From Ceratobasidium sp. AG-K (taxonomy: Eukaryota; Basidiomycota; Agaricomycetes; Cantharellales; Ceratobasidiaceae): DNA of 64,000 nt. Under the pieces are notes generated by a model that had not been told where the DNA came from, ran no database searches, and worked only from the letters and a program-made list of their open reading frames with translations. This document shows, in pieces, positions 1 through 12,018 of this stretch (the stretch's first letter is position 1; every line of letters begins with the position of its first letter). The position numbers and the translations under genes were made by a program. The stretch is from positions 1,302,001-1,366,000 of the forward strand of contig JAWNGF010000002.1 of the NCBI GenBank assembly GCA_037039685.1, given 5' to 3'.

Positions 1-681
1 TTCTTTATGCATAGGTTGAAAGTGCTCGATTACTCGCATCAAATATTTCGGCTGGGCGGGTTCAGCCTCATCGGGCGTTCCTAAAATATAGGTAGTATGT
101 TGTGTATTCAATCAAGTCTTTGCATCGACGAGACCTAACGAAGGTACCTAGTAAATGTAAAATAGCTTCGGATTATCACGAGCCTGGATTATTGACTTCT
201 GGACTTCTGGCTTGGCTTCTGGGCACAATATCCATCCGACTACCACCGCATGCTCTATTTCTGCCCAGCGATGAAGATTGATCTGGGCCTGGGGTTCCCT
301 GACCGGTGGACTGTCCTGCGGGTGTCCAATCATGTTGCGAGAGGCCATATTGGCCCACACGACGAATCTGATTCCAACCAAAACGCCCACCGGTATCTAC
401 TATGGGCGGTAATATTATCGGTTAGATAACACCTCCAACCAGTAATATCCCCAACCGACCGTCTTTTGCGTGTCTTGGCAGGCCCAGATATCGTATCACA
501 CCTTGTGGAACCTCGTTGAGCACATCGTACCGCGCGTAGCTGTCAGATTTGCACCACGTGAGCTTCGAGAACCAGGAATACGATGATCTCCCCTTTGGTG
601 ACTTGAGGCTAAATGCACTGGTATAAATGCTAAGCTACTAGTGAGTCTGAACTCCGTCGTCGGCCTCCTCTATCGCTAACC
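1..681. other. Left flank, no gene recognised
   Basis: No open reading frame here resembles a known family or shows convincing splice structure. The last 80 bases are pyrimidine-rich and probably hold the promoter and leader of the aminopeptidase gene that starts at 682. It could also contain the 3' flank of a gene lying outside the window. Confidence 0.5.
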
Positions 682-2702
682 ATGGTCCGCCTTGCTCCCC
701 TGGCTGTTGCCACGTCCCTTGCCACTTGCGCGTGTGCTGGTGTAGTTGATGATGTTCTCAACAAACTCAAGCTCCCCCTAACTTCAGATAAGCTGCAAAA
801 GGTAGGTAGGATATCTTGCTGCCGAAGTATTCACTTTTGACGAATTTGCTGTGTCACAGGATATCACACTTCCAGCACTGAAGATTCACGCCAAGTTCCT
901 TCAAGGCTTTGCTGACAAATCAAACGGTACTCGAGTTTTTGGCTCGAAAGGTCACAACTCGTCTGTTGGTGTGTATTTTGCTTGCGTTTCGCCACGATAA
1001 TGGTGCTGATATTTGAGCTAATTAGATTATGTGGCGACCATTGCGAAACTTGCAGGATATGAGGTCACCAGACAGACCTTCCCGTACGAGTATAGCGAGG
1101 TCCTCACTCAGCGATTTGTTGCTGGATCACCCGTCAACATTAGCGCCATGACTGTAAGCGGGATTCTTCATCCATCCGTATATAGACATTAAATTTTGCG
1201 TTAAGTATTCTCCCTCAACTCCCTTGGGAGGTGTCACCGCCCCCCTTGTCCTCATCCCAGATAGCGATGCTGCACCATCCCCGGGATGCACGCCGGCTGA
1301 TTTTGCAGAAGTCGACGTTGTAGGCAAGATCGCGCTCGTGCAGCGCGGTACGTGTTCGTTTGCGATCAAGAATGAAAATGCCAAGAGGGCTGGTGCGGTT
1401 GGAGTCGTCGGTAAGATACGAGTAGATTTGAGAACTGACGTGGTGGATCTGAGCTTTAATTTCAGTTTATAACAACGTGGAAGGGATTGTCAGCGGTACA
1501 CTTGGTGCGCCAAATGCAACAGCTTATGCTCCTATAGGGGGTATTACTCGTGCTGCCGGAGAGGCATTGGTTACACAATTGGCTGCTGGTCCCGTTACTG
1601 CGACACTCGATATCAACATTCATATCGAGCAAAGATACAGCACCAACGTGATTGCGTCCTCCAAAGCGGGCAATGCAAGCAACACTGTTTTCATCGGTGC
1701 TCACTTGGATTCCGTGACGGCTGGGCCAGGCATCAACGACAACGGTTCTGGTATGTTATCCACATAAAATATCAGTATGTATATACTGACTGTGTGATAC
1801 AAGGATCCATCACTGTGCTCGAGCTCGCCGTCCAACTCGCCAAGTACAAGCTGAAGAATGCTGTTCGCTTTGCTTGGTGGACCGCCGAGGAATTTGGACT
1901 AGTTGGCTCTGAGTATTACGTCGAGAAGCTTTCGGAAGCTGAGAGGAAGAAGATCGCTCTGTACATCAAGTATGTTCGTCCGGTCTCCATGGATCGACGT
2001 ATGCTAACTTGACCCCACAGCCTGGACATGGTGGCTAGCCCGAACTACGTCTATGCGATGTATGGCACCTTTCCATTTTTACATTAACCTCAACACTGAC
2101 GGTTGTCACAGCTACGACGGTGATGGCTCTGCTGGGATCAACCCTGGCTCAACGTAAGGTTACCTTGAGTTTCAGAAGGCAAGCAGGCTAACAAGTGTTT
2201 GTTAGTCCTCCCGGTTCTGGCGCAATTGAAAAGGTTTTTACCGACTACTATGCGTCAAAGAATATCCCAACTGTTCCTACCGCATTCGACGGCCGGTCCG
2301 ACTATGGTCCATTCATCGCGGAAGGTGTCAACATCCCTGCAGGAGGGTTGTTCACGGGAGCCGAGGGAATCAAAACGGAAGCGCAAGCCAAACTCTTCGG
2401 TGGAACCGCAGGGGCTGCGTATGATGCCAACTACCACGCCAAGGGAGATACGTACGACAACCTGAACTTCGAGGCATTCTTGGTGAATGCCAAGGTAATT
2501 ACCTCGATTTATGCACAAATAATACCTTGTTAACGTGTTCCAATTTCAGGCTTCCGCCCACGCCGTTGCTACCTTTATCCAATCTACTGCGGCCGTTGAT
2601 GCGGAGAAGGCTGCCGCTGGTATCTCTCGCAAGATTGCTGCTGCACCAAATGACAATTTGGTAGCCGAGGGCAAGCACCTCTGCACAGGAGAGGCGATTT
2701 AA
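682..2702 (+). CDS. Secreted M28-family aminopeptidase with PA domain
   Basis: Zinc aminopeptidase of the leucyl/Y type (MEROPS M28), expected to be secreted and to remove N-terminal residues from peptides. The ATG at 682 opens a signal peptide ([20 protein letters not shown]). A protease-associated domain follows, with the typical [14 protein letters not shown] segment near 1320-1360. The peptidase domain shows all five expected metal ligands: His in GAHLDS, Asp in INDNGSG, the Glu pair in WWTAEEFG, Asp in NLDMVASPN, and His in [10 protein letters not shown]. Exons are joined by short introns, for example the one before GSITVLELA near 1752-1802. The frame is open to TAA at 2700-2702 with no disabling change, giving roughly 500 residues, normal for the family. 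It converges on the eIF3j gene 130 bases away. The family is certain; substrate preference is not visible. Confidence 0.93.
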
Positions 2703-2831
2703 TTTGACGCCTATTCACTATACGATGGTCACGACACACAATAACTGTAACTATTATCAAAAATTCAATGATCATGACATTGCAAGAAAACACAAAACAC
2801 AAATAACGCTGTAAGCTCTAACCTGCCTCTA

Positions 2832-3890
2832 CTACATGAAATCGTCATTTCCAAAGTCATCCAAAGCCTCATCGTATGCGCTCGTGTCGACCCTAGGACC
2901 AGGTTAGCGATCCAGGAGCCAGAACGACCAAAAGCGGTATGACTAACCTGGCATTTGCCTTGGCGGCACCTAGAACAGGCTTCATGGCGGTCTTGGGTTT
3001 CTTCTTGCCACTTAATTTATCGCGCTGCTCCTTTTGCTTCTCGTTGGCTAGGGTGGAGAGCGAAGATGCAGCCTTGCGCACGTCTACATCGCGCAAAGGC
3101 TCAGCGAGAGCCCGAACCTAGAAATCAAAAATTATATATCAAATATGCTGGATAAGCGCATTCACTTACGTGCATGTCGACAAAGGTGGCGAATAGAGGT
3201 TTGGACTGGTGTCGTTGGATGACATGTTCGATTATCATGTTAGAGAGCTTCTGAAAGTCCTCTTTGCTTCGGGGGTTAAACGTAACCAACTCCGCGAGCT
3301 CAGACGGGGCATCTGCATAGCTTAGTTTTTTTTTGTCCACCGACATTAATAACGTCGGGACTCACCCCCCAAAGCTGCAGCACCCAAGAGGTCGGTGGTA
3401 TTCTTCAAATCGCTCTCTAGCTCTCGTGCCCGCTGCTCGGCGACACTCAACCCAGCTCCACCCTCATCATCGCCAACCCGCCACTCGTCCGGGTCGAGTT
3501 CGCCAGCTGCGCCACGGCGCATGTTTGCTGCGGCCGCCTCCTTCTCGGCCATCTTGGCTTTGAAAGTTCCCTTTTTCTTGGGGGCAGCGCCCGCGACCAC
3601 AGGTTTGGGCTTGGACGCCTCCTCATCGGTCGAGGCATCCCAGTCGGACTGTGGCATGTAGATATAGGAGGTGCACTTGGAGTAAAAGTATGGCTTAACT
3701 TACAGCGGGCTTCTCTTCCTCGTCTTCATCGGCCCATTTGGATGGTTTGGGGCGTGCTACGGGTGCAGCCGCCCGTGGCGCGGGGGCTGCAGCGGTTTCG
3801 CTACCAGAGTCATCTAATGGGGTTAGGGTGTTAGTTCCATCTTGACGAGTGTACTACGGGCAGAAAGTTACCCCAGTTATCTTCACCCAT
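2832..3890 (-). CDS. HCR1: Translation initiation factor eIF3 subunit J (Hcr1-like)
   Basis: Small acidic eIF3-associated factor that binds the 40S subunit and helps scanning and recycling. The start MGEDNW (ATG at 3888-3890) and the end AYDEALDDFGNDDFM match the ends expected for fungal eIF3j. Between them are an Ala/Pro/Lys-rich acidic stretch (PSKWADEDEEEKPA-type), the KKKGTFKAKMAEKE basic segment, LKNTTDLLGAAA, and the conserved helical part with FNPRSKEDFQKLSNMIIEH. At least four short introns split it. The start codon lies 144 bases from the divergent methyltransferase start, so the two genes must share a promoter region. Identification rests on layout and motifs; this family is low in sequence identity, so confidence is below that of the enzymes. 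Confidence 0.85.
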
Positions 3891-4034
3891 TGTTTTCGTC
3901 TAGAACGTCGACCGGCGCACACACTTGGGGCTTGATCCTTTGGATATCGTTGTCAAAAAGCAGAGATCAGCTCCAGGGACTGAGTGAATTTGAAATCGGC
4001 TATTGTTTGAACTTGTTCTCGACGGCCGGCTGCT

Positions 4035-7000
4035 ATGATGGATATCGACAACTGGTACGAATTGGCCGACTTGGACAGCTATTTGGATGAGGATGCCGTT
4101 CTAAAGTCTCTCGATGACGTTGACCTAGAGGCAGAGCGCTTTGGAGACGACCGACGGATCTTCCGACTTGAGGAGTTCTTTGTTTGTGACGAAAACGACA
4201 TGCAACGACTGATTCCCCTCGATTTTGGCAACCCCGACGGTCTCTGTATTGCTGGAAAGGCCATTCCTATCTATCCCGACGACACTGATGAGGAAAAGGA
4301 CGAAAACGAGCCCCCGAGTAAAGCAGTCGAGTTCAATGTTCGACTTTCGGCAATCCAAAAGATCGAATACACCTTTTTGGACGTATCAATGGCGGGCTGC
4401 GAGTAGGTCGAAAAATACAAGTAAATTTCAATGCAAAGCTGACTGGACTAATCAGTGGCGTATACGTTCTAACGAGTTTCGGCTGGTTAGTTGTGGCGGG
4501 ATCATTGCTTGGGCTCGGAGCTCTTAATCCCGTATGATAGGTACTTACTCCAAAGACCCGCGCGCTTCTATCTCGATACGTACAAGGAGACCTATCACCA
4601 GTTCCGCCTTGCACTTGCCATTCTCAGGCGTGCCTATGAAGAACCGAGTGAAAAGCTCTCAAACTTTATTATCAAGTTTCGCCGATTTGCCACACGGATA
4701 GACAAGAAATACACCAACGCTCTGGAGTATGGATATCCTGAACTGCGTCCCAGTGATCTCCAGCAATCTGTGAGTCCCTATTACCATTTCGGGCTCGTGG
4801 TAAGCTAACTGTGTGGAACGACCGGTAACAGAGCGCTTCAATCGCTCGGAACATAAACTTTTTTATCCACGACCTCAAAGCTCAGTTAGAAGGCGGCGAG
4901 CTGGATAGCTACCAGCGCAGCAGCATTTCCGACGTTCATGACCGCCTGACGCAAAGCCGGATCGTCCATAAGGTTTTGCAAGGCAATCTAGCTACCATTC
5001 GACGTCGCGAAGATGCCCAGGTCTCCCCTCTCTCACCAGCCGTACCCCCACCGCCTACTATTCCGGAACCCCTTGAAATTACCGACGACGAAACTAGTGA
5101 CGAGGATATGGAGGAAGGAAGCGAGGGCCGCAAAGCTAAACCTGGTCGTCGTACGTGTGTAACTCCACTGATAGAACGCATGGCGCGCCGAGTGTTCATC
5201 CAACCGCTCAACCTTGTCGGAGCTCAACTACCGGATGTCACATGGGAGGAATCAAGGTCGAGAGGGGCACTGGTTGCGGGGAACGGCGTCAGGATAAAAG
5301 TAAGCCACGGGATTGTCTTGTTCGCCTCGTTCTAGTGTGATAACCCTGCTCAGCGAGGTCAGTGTATACTGGTCCCAGCCGGAATCGACGAAGTACTCCA
5401 ACATGAGGTAGGTTTAGCATATCCGACGTCCGCTGTAGAAAGCTAAGGCATACAAGGATTGGACGTTTAACCATGAAAAGGCCAGGTCGGAGAACAGCAC
5501 GGCAAACGAGTATTGGCAAGTTCAATTATCATACATATATAGTCGATATATGCGTGCTAATATCCCCATATTAGGTTCGCACAAGTACTTGCTACTACCG
5601 AGGACGGTGAGCGCTTGCACGTTCGGTGGTTCGACCATAGCTCCAAGACGGTCCTGCTCAAGGATTTTGAGCGACCCATGGAGTTGTTCCTAACCCGACG
5701 GTGCAACTACATTCAGCGTAGCCACGTCAAGCGCACTGTAGAGGTCCAGTGGATTGGTCCTGGCCATGACCCCGTTGACAAAGAGGAGCATTATTATGTC
5801 AGGTATGTGTCATACAGCGTATATGCGTGTCGAATCCGAGCTCTAGAGGTGATGATAGGTTTATTCGTGAACTTGATGGCTCTTTTACTTGGGCAAAGCA
5901 GTCGAACATTCAGTTGAATCCTGCGGAGAAGAGGGATATGGAGGATAACTGCGAGATTTGCACACAAGCGAAAACCGGTGGCGTTTGGTTCCAGGATAAA
6001 ACTCTCAAGCTCAACGGCTTGGACCTCCACAAGGGCGACTTTGTGATTACCCAACCAACCGACTCTTCCCCTTGGTTCGACGGTTCGAGGAACAATCGGA
6101 GCACGGCCCCTGGCCAGATTTTTCAACTCGTCGGCCTCACGCGTTCCAAGGAGGGCGATCGAGTGACCCTGGTAGCATTGTTACTTCAACCACTGGAACG
6201 AGTCAATACATTGTCTGCGCGAGGTTTAGTTGGCCCGGACCATGCAGTATGCCCTGGGCGCCCCAAGCACGACGAGGTAAGCGATTTCAGTTTCGATTTT
6301 TCATATTCAACTATTTTGTAGCGGCGGATATGTTTGATGGATACATGGAACTGCCGGATCGAACTGGCCGAGGTCAAAAGACACCCTTTGCGCAAGTGTT
6401 TTGTTCGACATCCCGACGCTTTTGAAACAATCGAAGACATGAACGAGTGGCTCAGGAAGAGTCCGGTTCATTTCATTGTCGACCTCCGAGCTCGACCTAG
6501 CTTGGACGACGCGCTCGAGGATCCGCTTAACCTCAGGCCGGCTGCGTCTGTTGAGACGCTCAGCTCTGATGTCTTCAGGGAGCTCGCAAGGCCATGTGGA
6601 GGGTGCCAGAACGAAATGAATGACACTCGCGTTACAAAAATGCGGATGCTGGATCTGTTCTGTGGGGCTGGTGGTCTGACTCAGGGCCTTGTAATATCGG
6701 GTATATGCGTTCCAGAATTCGCTCTTGATCATGACAGTGCGGCTCTCCAGACATACAGGCGAGAATAAAATCCAATTGACGTGCCAGACAAACTAACATG
6801 GGTATATTCAGGCGTAACTTCCCGGGTGTTACTACGATCCACCAGGATGCGAACGTCGCGCTGTCCAAAGCTTTGATCGCAGCACTGCAGGGACGGGATA
6901 GGGCGCCGGCTTCAGAGGACCCAGACGATCCATTGCCACTTCCAGGAAAACATGACGTTGATTTCATCTGTGGTGGGCCACCTTGGTAAGTAATGGTACA

Positions 7001-8532
7001 ACCTCACTCCAGATACTTACTTAAGTGTCGCATTTAGCCAGAGCTTTTCGAGCGCTAATCGCTTCAAGCGGGACGATGACCCTCGCACTGCGATGATTGC
7101 GGCGGTGATGTCGGCAATAGGTCACTATCGGCCCAAGTACTTCTTGATTGTGCGTACTTGACGCATTGGAGGAAGTTTAATTATTAATTGCAATCTATCA
7201 AAGGAAAATGTGCCCAGCGCATTTACCGCCCGAATCGCTGGACCTTCTGTGAGAGAAGGAAGTGTCAACTCGGATTCTACGGAAAGCACCGACGGCCCAG
7301 CTAGTTACATCGAACAGGGAGTCTACCGGTTCATTGTTCGAAGCGCGCTTGACCTCGGATATGCTTTCCGCGTCGGAATTCTCCAAGCCGCCGAGTATGG
7401 CGCCCCTCAGTCGAGGCGGCGAGGGTTTATCATCGGCGCTCGAGATGGGCATACTCTTCCTGATTTTCCGCTTGCGACACATTGTGTCCCCAGACCGAAT
7501 ACTGGGCTCCGCCAGCCGAATGGTAGCTATATCGACCCCATTCGTGACAGGTCGGGAAATGCAGTGCACCGTCCGATAAGTATGTGGGATGCTATTGGAG
7601 ACCTAGCACAGTTTGAATGGTAAGTATTGATTTTAATTCATTCTGCGGTTTCTGAGCAAATCCTACAACTCTCCCTCCGATAGGGTCAACCCCCACGTTG
7701 TCATTCGTCAAAATGAAGCTTCACGAGGGGAGGAACAAAAACGGCGAACACGACTCAAGATTCCTCCATATGTTGCCGTGCATGAGGAGCGGACGGCAGT
7801 GGGCCTGGGAGCCAACGGCGCTACCCCATATCGCGACGAAGCGCCGTTTACGACCTATCAACATACAGCTAGAGGTAATTTGGAAACAGTGACAGGTCAT
7901 TATACCTCATCGTTCAAGTCACCGATGTTTATTGAGAGGTAAGCATCGCTCACTCGTTTGCTAGACATGGCGAATAACATGAGTGTCAGGGTTGTTTCGA
8001 TTCCCCTCTCCGCGTATGCGGATCATCGAAGTAAGTACACTATTATTGTGATACAAGCAAACCGCTTAATTCGCATCTAGCTCTCCCCGAGGCCCTTCGA
8101 AAAGGCGATTTTATGTCTAATATCTTTGGCAGCGGCGGCACGAACGACTACTACAAAGGCGGATTCGGGAGATACGCCAAGGAACAGCAATTCCTAACAA
8201 TACTGACTTCTCTCAGGCCCGCCAAGAAGAATGGGTTTTGTATTCACCCAGAGGTGAGAGTTTATGTCGGTTGGGGTACATTGCCGGTTGACATGAAATG
8301 ACCTAGCAAAAGCGCATGCTCACAATCCGTGAACTCGCGCGGGCTCAAGGTTTTCCCGATCGATTCAGATTCTACGGCACCGTAGACCAGGTCAACCGCC
8401 AGGTATGAAATCACTCGCACGGATGATCAAACCACTCATGTGCTGCAGATTGGAAACGCGGTCACGATTCAACTTGCACAAGCCATTGGAAGGGAGATTC
8501 GAAAAGCTATGCTTAATGACAGACAGCTCTGA
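4035..8532 (+). CDS. DNMT1-type DNA (cytosine-5) methyltransferase
   Basis: Nuclear maintenance-type 5-methylcytosine transferase. The N-terminal part (4035 to about 5000) resembles the replication-foci targeting domain, with the phrases LTSFGW and RPARFYLDTYKETYHQFR. Two BAH-like domains follow, around 5350-5810 and 5860-6280. The catalytic domain starts near 6640 and shows motif I (LDLFCGAGGLTQG), motif IV (ICGGPPCQSFSS), motif VI (LIENVPS), motif VIII (QAAEYGAPQSRRR), and motif X (QIGNAVTIQLAQAIG) at the C terminus. The PPC catalytic cysteine codon is split TG/C by the intron 6986-7037. The gene has more than ten introns of about 50 bases and no visible break. The start at 4035 (or 4038, the next Met) is chosen because the eIF3j gene lies just upstream. 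It ends 62 bases from the convergent PWP1 gene. Confidence 0.92.
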
Positions 8533-8594
8533 CCATATTTTTTTACGATTCAAACACATATATCCGTACATATATCCTCAATATACATATCACA

Positions 8595-10541
8595 TTATTC
8601 CTCGTCGTCGCTCTCTTCCCCGTCACTATTCATGCCCACAACACCACCACCGCCACGCGTCCTCTCCCAGCCCCCTGGACGCTGAGGTAGTCGTGCGCCG
8701 AACGCTTTTCGTGCGCCTGAATTCGCTCCCACGTCCCATACTTGAAGCTTAGCCTTGGATCCAGCTGCGGCAAGCGTAAGAGGATCGTCAGGGGAGAACC
8801 CCACTGTAAACACCTTGCCCTGCGCATAGTGTATGGTAATTAGCGACAATACGATCAACAGGGCAAAATACTTACCACTTCGAGGTTCCGACTAATTACC
8901 ATACTTGCATTCACGTTCTCTCCCTCCGTTTCAACATTCCAGACCTTAACTAGTTTGTCAGCACCACCAGTCGCTATGCATCCGCGAATGTGTGGGTTGA
9001 CGTCAAGAGCTGATGCAGCCCCTGTATGCGCCGAGAGAGTGAATGCGGATTTCGTTGGAGCTGGGAGGGAGGTGGGGAGTGTTGAGAGTGTCCGCCGTCG
9101 AAGTAGTGGACATTGCCATTTTCCAGTGCAACCTATGATATAGATGAGTTTTGCCATGTGTATGCGCTGAAATCGACCCACATAGAACGAAGTCGCTTCC
9201 CAAGGATCCCATCTAAGTGCCTCTACATCGGCGCCGACAACCGCGCCAACGAGCTTTCCAGGATCTCTCGAGTCGAATACCCGGACTGTACGGTCATAGC
9301 TTCCGGTCAAGAGTACTTCAGGCTGAGATCCACACCACTGCACACTTTGGACCTTGTCGCCGTGAACGTTGAAGCTCCTTAGCGCTTTGCTTCCTCCGCT
9401 CGCCAAGTCCCATAGCTTCACCGTCGTATCCGCACTCGCACTAGCTAGGATATTCCGGTGCGAACGGTTCCACGATAGCGACAGCACAGCATCGACGTGG
9501 TAGTCCGAAGTAACCTCGCGAGCCTTGGTTTGCTTGCGCTTCTTCTTTCCTGTTCCGAGGGGTACTGGCACATGAGCGGCAGACTTGTCGGGTCGACCGA
9601 GAATGAGGGCTGGGTATATCGCCTCCGTCGTGTCCAGTGACCATATCTCAATTTCAGGTTCAAAGGTCCCAACTGCGATAAAGTTTCCCTGAGAGGTTGG
9701 ATCAGAGCTCGCAGCCGTAGACGAGGCTGGAGGAAAGTCAAGCCATTCGAGGCAGAGGGGGAAGGAGGGGAGGAGAATATCATGGTGAACGTATAGATTT
9801 TCATCATCGTCGTTGTAGATGTATACGTCGAGGTGTGAAACCTCGTCCTCTGTTTTGGCAGTCACAATCATATTGTCTGTCGACTGGACTTGAAGTTCGG
9901 CTCTTTCGGCTTCTTCGTCATCCTAGTGAGAACAAAGTAAGACTCGGACAATAACAGGAAGTCGTCATACAAACTTCTTTTAGCGTGATGTACGGGTCCT
10001 CGTCGTTTGTTCGATAGTAGGTGAGTCCTTTGATGTTACTGAATACACCCGAAGCTACGAGTCGTGAGCAATCTGCGGAGGGAATATGGTATAGTGTGCT
10101 TACCTGCTCCAGTGTGTTCTTCATCATAGTTATCGAGATTGTATTTGGCTAGACCTTCTGGGTCATCTTCACCATCCGTCTTCGTGGCCTTGAACTTTGG
10201 AGGCTTTGTATTGACGTCGTCTTCATCCATTCGATCATCGTCAGATGCACTAGTCGGACTCTTCAGAAAACACCACTCACGGTCAGGTTAATTACTCACT
10301 CCTCCCATTCGCCATCATCGTCTTCGACGTCCTCTACCGCCTCATCACTGTCCTCACTCCGATTCTCCATTTCCTGAGCAGCATCGCTTGCTTTCTGCAG
10401 CTCGAGTTGTGCATCCTCGAGCTCAATGCGAGCTAATTTCTGGACACGTTCGAGCTCCTTCTCGTCCAAGTTGTATTTTTCAGGGTTCTCTGCTGCGGCA
10501 CCCCGTCGGACCCATGCTATGCTGCTGATGAGGGGACTCAT
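8595..10541 (-). CDS. PWP1: WD40-repeat protein PWP1 (periodic tryptophan protein 1)
   Basis: Nucleolar WD40 factor involved in ribosome biogenesis and rDNA chromatin. The N terminus MSPLISSIAWVRRGAA is the typical PWP1 start, followed by an acidic helical stretch rich in Glu/Asp and the segment KYNLDNYDEE. WD repeats are readable: EPEIEIWSLD, VLSLSWNRSHRNILASASAD with TVKLWDLASG, VQSVQWCGSQPEVLLTGSYD with TVRVFDSRD, ATGGADKLVKVWNVE, and VFTVGFSPDDPLTLAAAGSK with LQVWDVG. The C terminus is acidic, ending GEESDDEE. The coding part has several short introns and no disruption. Its start codon is 100 bases from the divergent HTD2-like start, so the promoters overlap. Confidence 0.94.
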
Positions 10542-10641
10542 GGTGAAGGTCGGATGAAGCAGAAATTTTGTTAAGCGCCCAAGAGGGGCGTCTTGAGCTC
10601 AGGGACGATGATCAATCCGAATATTTCAACGACGATCGACC

Positions 10642-11792
10642 ATGACGAGTCTTTGCCTCAGGCGTGCTGCCATAACGAGCCCACTGAGACTATATCAGAC
10701 ACGGACTCTATTTAGTTCTGCCCCTAGACGAGATGCTAGTACAGAGTCGACTGAAACTGTCGAGACGCGAGTACGAGACTGGATCTCAAAAATCATGGTT
10801 AAAACGCATGTTCAAGAGGATCGAATAGACCCATACAAACTTCAGCTGCTGGACCTCACACTTCCCCCATTTGGAGGCCCTAGTAAACTTTCTACTCGTC
10901 CAGAGCCCGGCACAATAATTGTTCCTGGCACTGAGCTTACATTCTTCCCTCCACTTGTCCCAACAGATGCACTTTACCCAGACGGAACCGACCCATCATA
11001 TTCATCCCCGGCGCCGTTCTTCAGACGCATGTGGGCGGGTGGAGAGTTTGCGTTCGACCCACACAACGAGCTCAGAGTGGGACAAGAGTTGCGATGCGTA
11101 ACCACCGTAGAAGATGTCCAACTCAAGGGATGGGAAAAGGCACGAGAAAGTGGGACACTGAGCAACGATACAATGGTGTTTGTCAAACAGCGGAGAGAGG
11201 TAGCCAACGAGCATGGGTTCGCAGTCGTCGAACGACGCACGCATGTGTATCGACCAGAGCTGTCCGGGCTACCGAGCTCTGAAGTAACTGGGAAGAAAAA
11301 AATTAGTCTTCATTCGGGTAAGCAGACCTTTTTTGATGAATGGCTATTTTTGACTGTCCATCGTGTAGAACAACTACCTCCTGACGAACAGTTCACATTT
11401 ACTCCGTCCGCCCACACCCTCTTCCGATTCTCTGCTCTGACCTTCAACTCTCATCGGATACATCTCGACCCAATTTACTCTGCTCAACAAGAAGGCTATG
11501 AAGGTAAGCCAATCACGTCCGCCCAATTGTTTAGTTTCTTCCTGATCGTTGTTTTACAGACCGGCTAGTTCATGGCCCACTTACCGCCCTCTTACTCCTA
11601 CGATTTGCTCATTTCAAAACACCCTCAGAGAAGCATATAGCGGCATTCAAATATCGTGCGACCCATCCCCTCGTGGTGAACCATCCACTAACGTTAAACC
11701 TACGATGGACGAACGAGCGCACAGGTGCAGAGGTATGGGCGACGAGCGATACTGGGGTTGTCGGAATGAAGGGGTCTGTTGTATTCACCTGA
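10642..11792 (+). CDS. HTD2: Mitochondrial 3-hydroxyacyl-thioester dehydratase, HTD2-like
   Basis: MaoC-type hot-dog dehydratase of the fungal HTD2/mesaconyl-CoA hydratase group, predicted to act in mitochondrial (type II) fatty acid synthesis. The N terminus is Arg/Ser/Thr-rich and lacks acidic residues at first, as expected for a mitochondrial presequence. Three exons join to a 347-residue protein: 10642-11317, 11369-11503 and 11560-11792. The 51-base intron at 11318-11368 is in frame and can be misread as coding; removing it restores HSEQLPPDE. The second intron joins to GYEDRLVHGPLTALLLL, a conserved hot-dog segment. FRFSALTFNSHRIHLDP is the expected core active-region motif. It converges with the FAS gene 226 bases away. 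The mesaconyl-C4-CoA hydratase alternative cannot be excluded from sequence alone. Confidence 0.88.
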
Positions 11793-12018
11793 CAAGGTAA
11801 CCTGCCTCTGGGATTTGTACATTATTGTTTATCGACCGATTTTGACTTGGGGTGTATCCCGGCGCTTAGCGCATACAACGCAACTTGAGTGTGATAAAAC
11901 TAGTATTTGTGCATGAAGGTAATCAACAAAACCCAAGAGTGGACGGAAAACATGTGGATGTACAGTGTAAATTCATAAGGAAATCATTAGAAGACAGCAG
12001 AAAATAGCTTCACACGAT

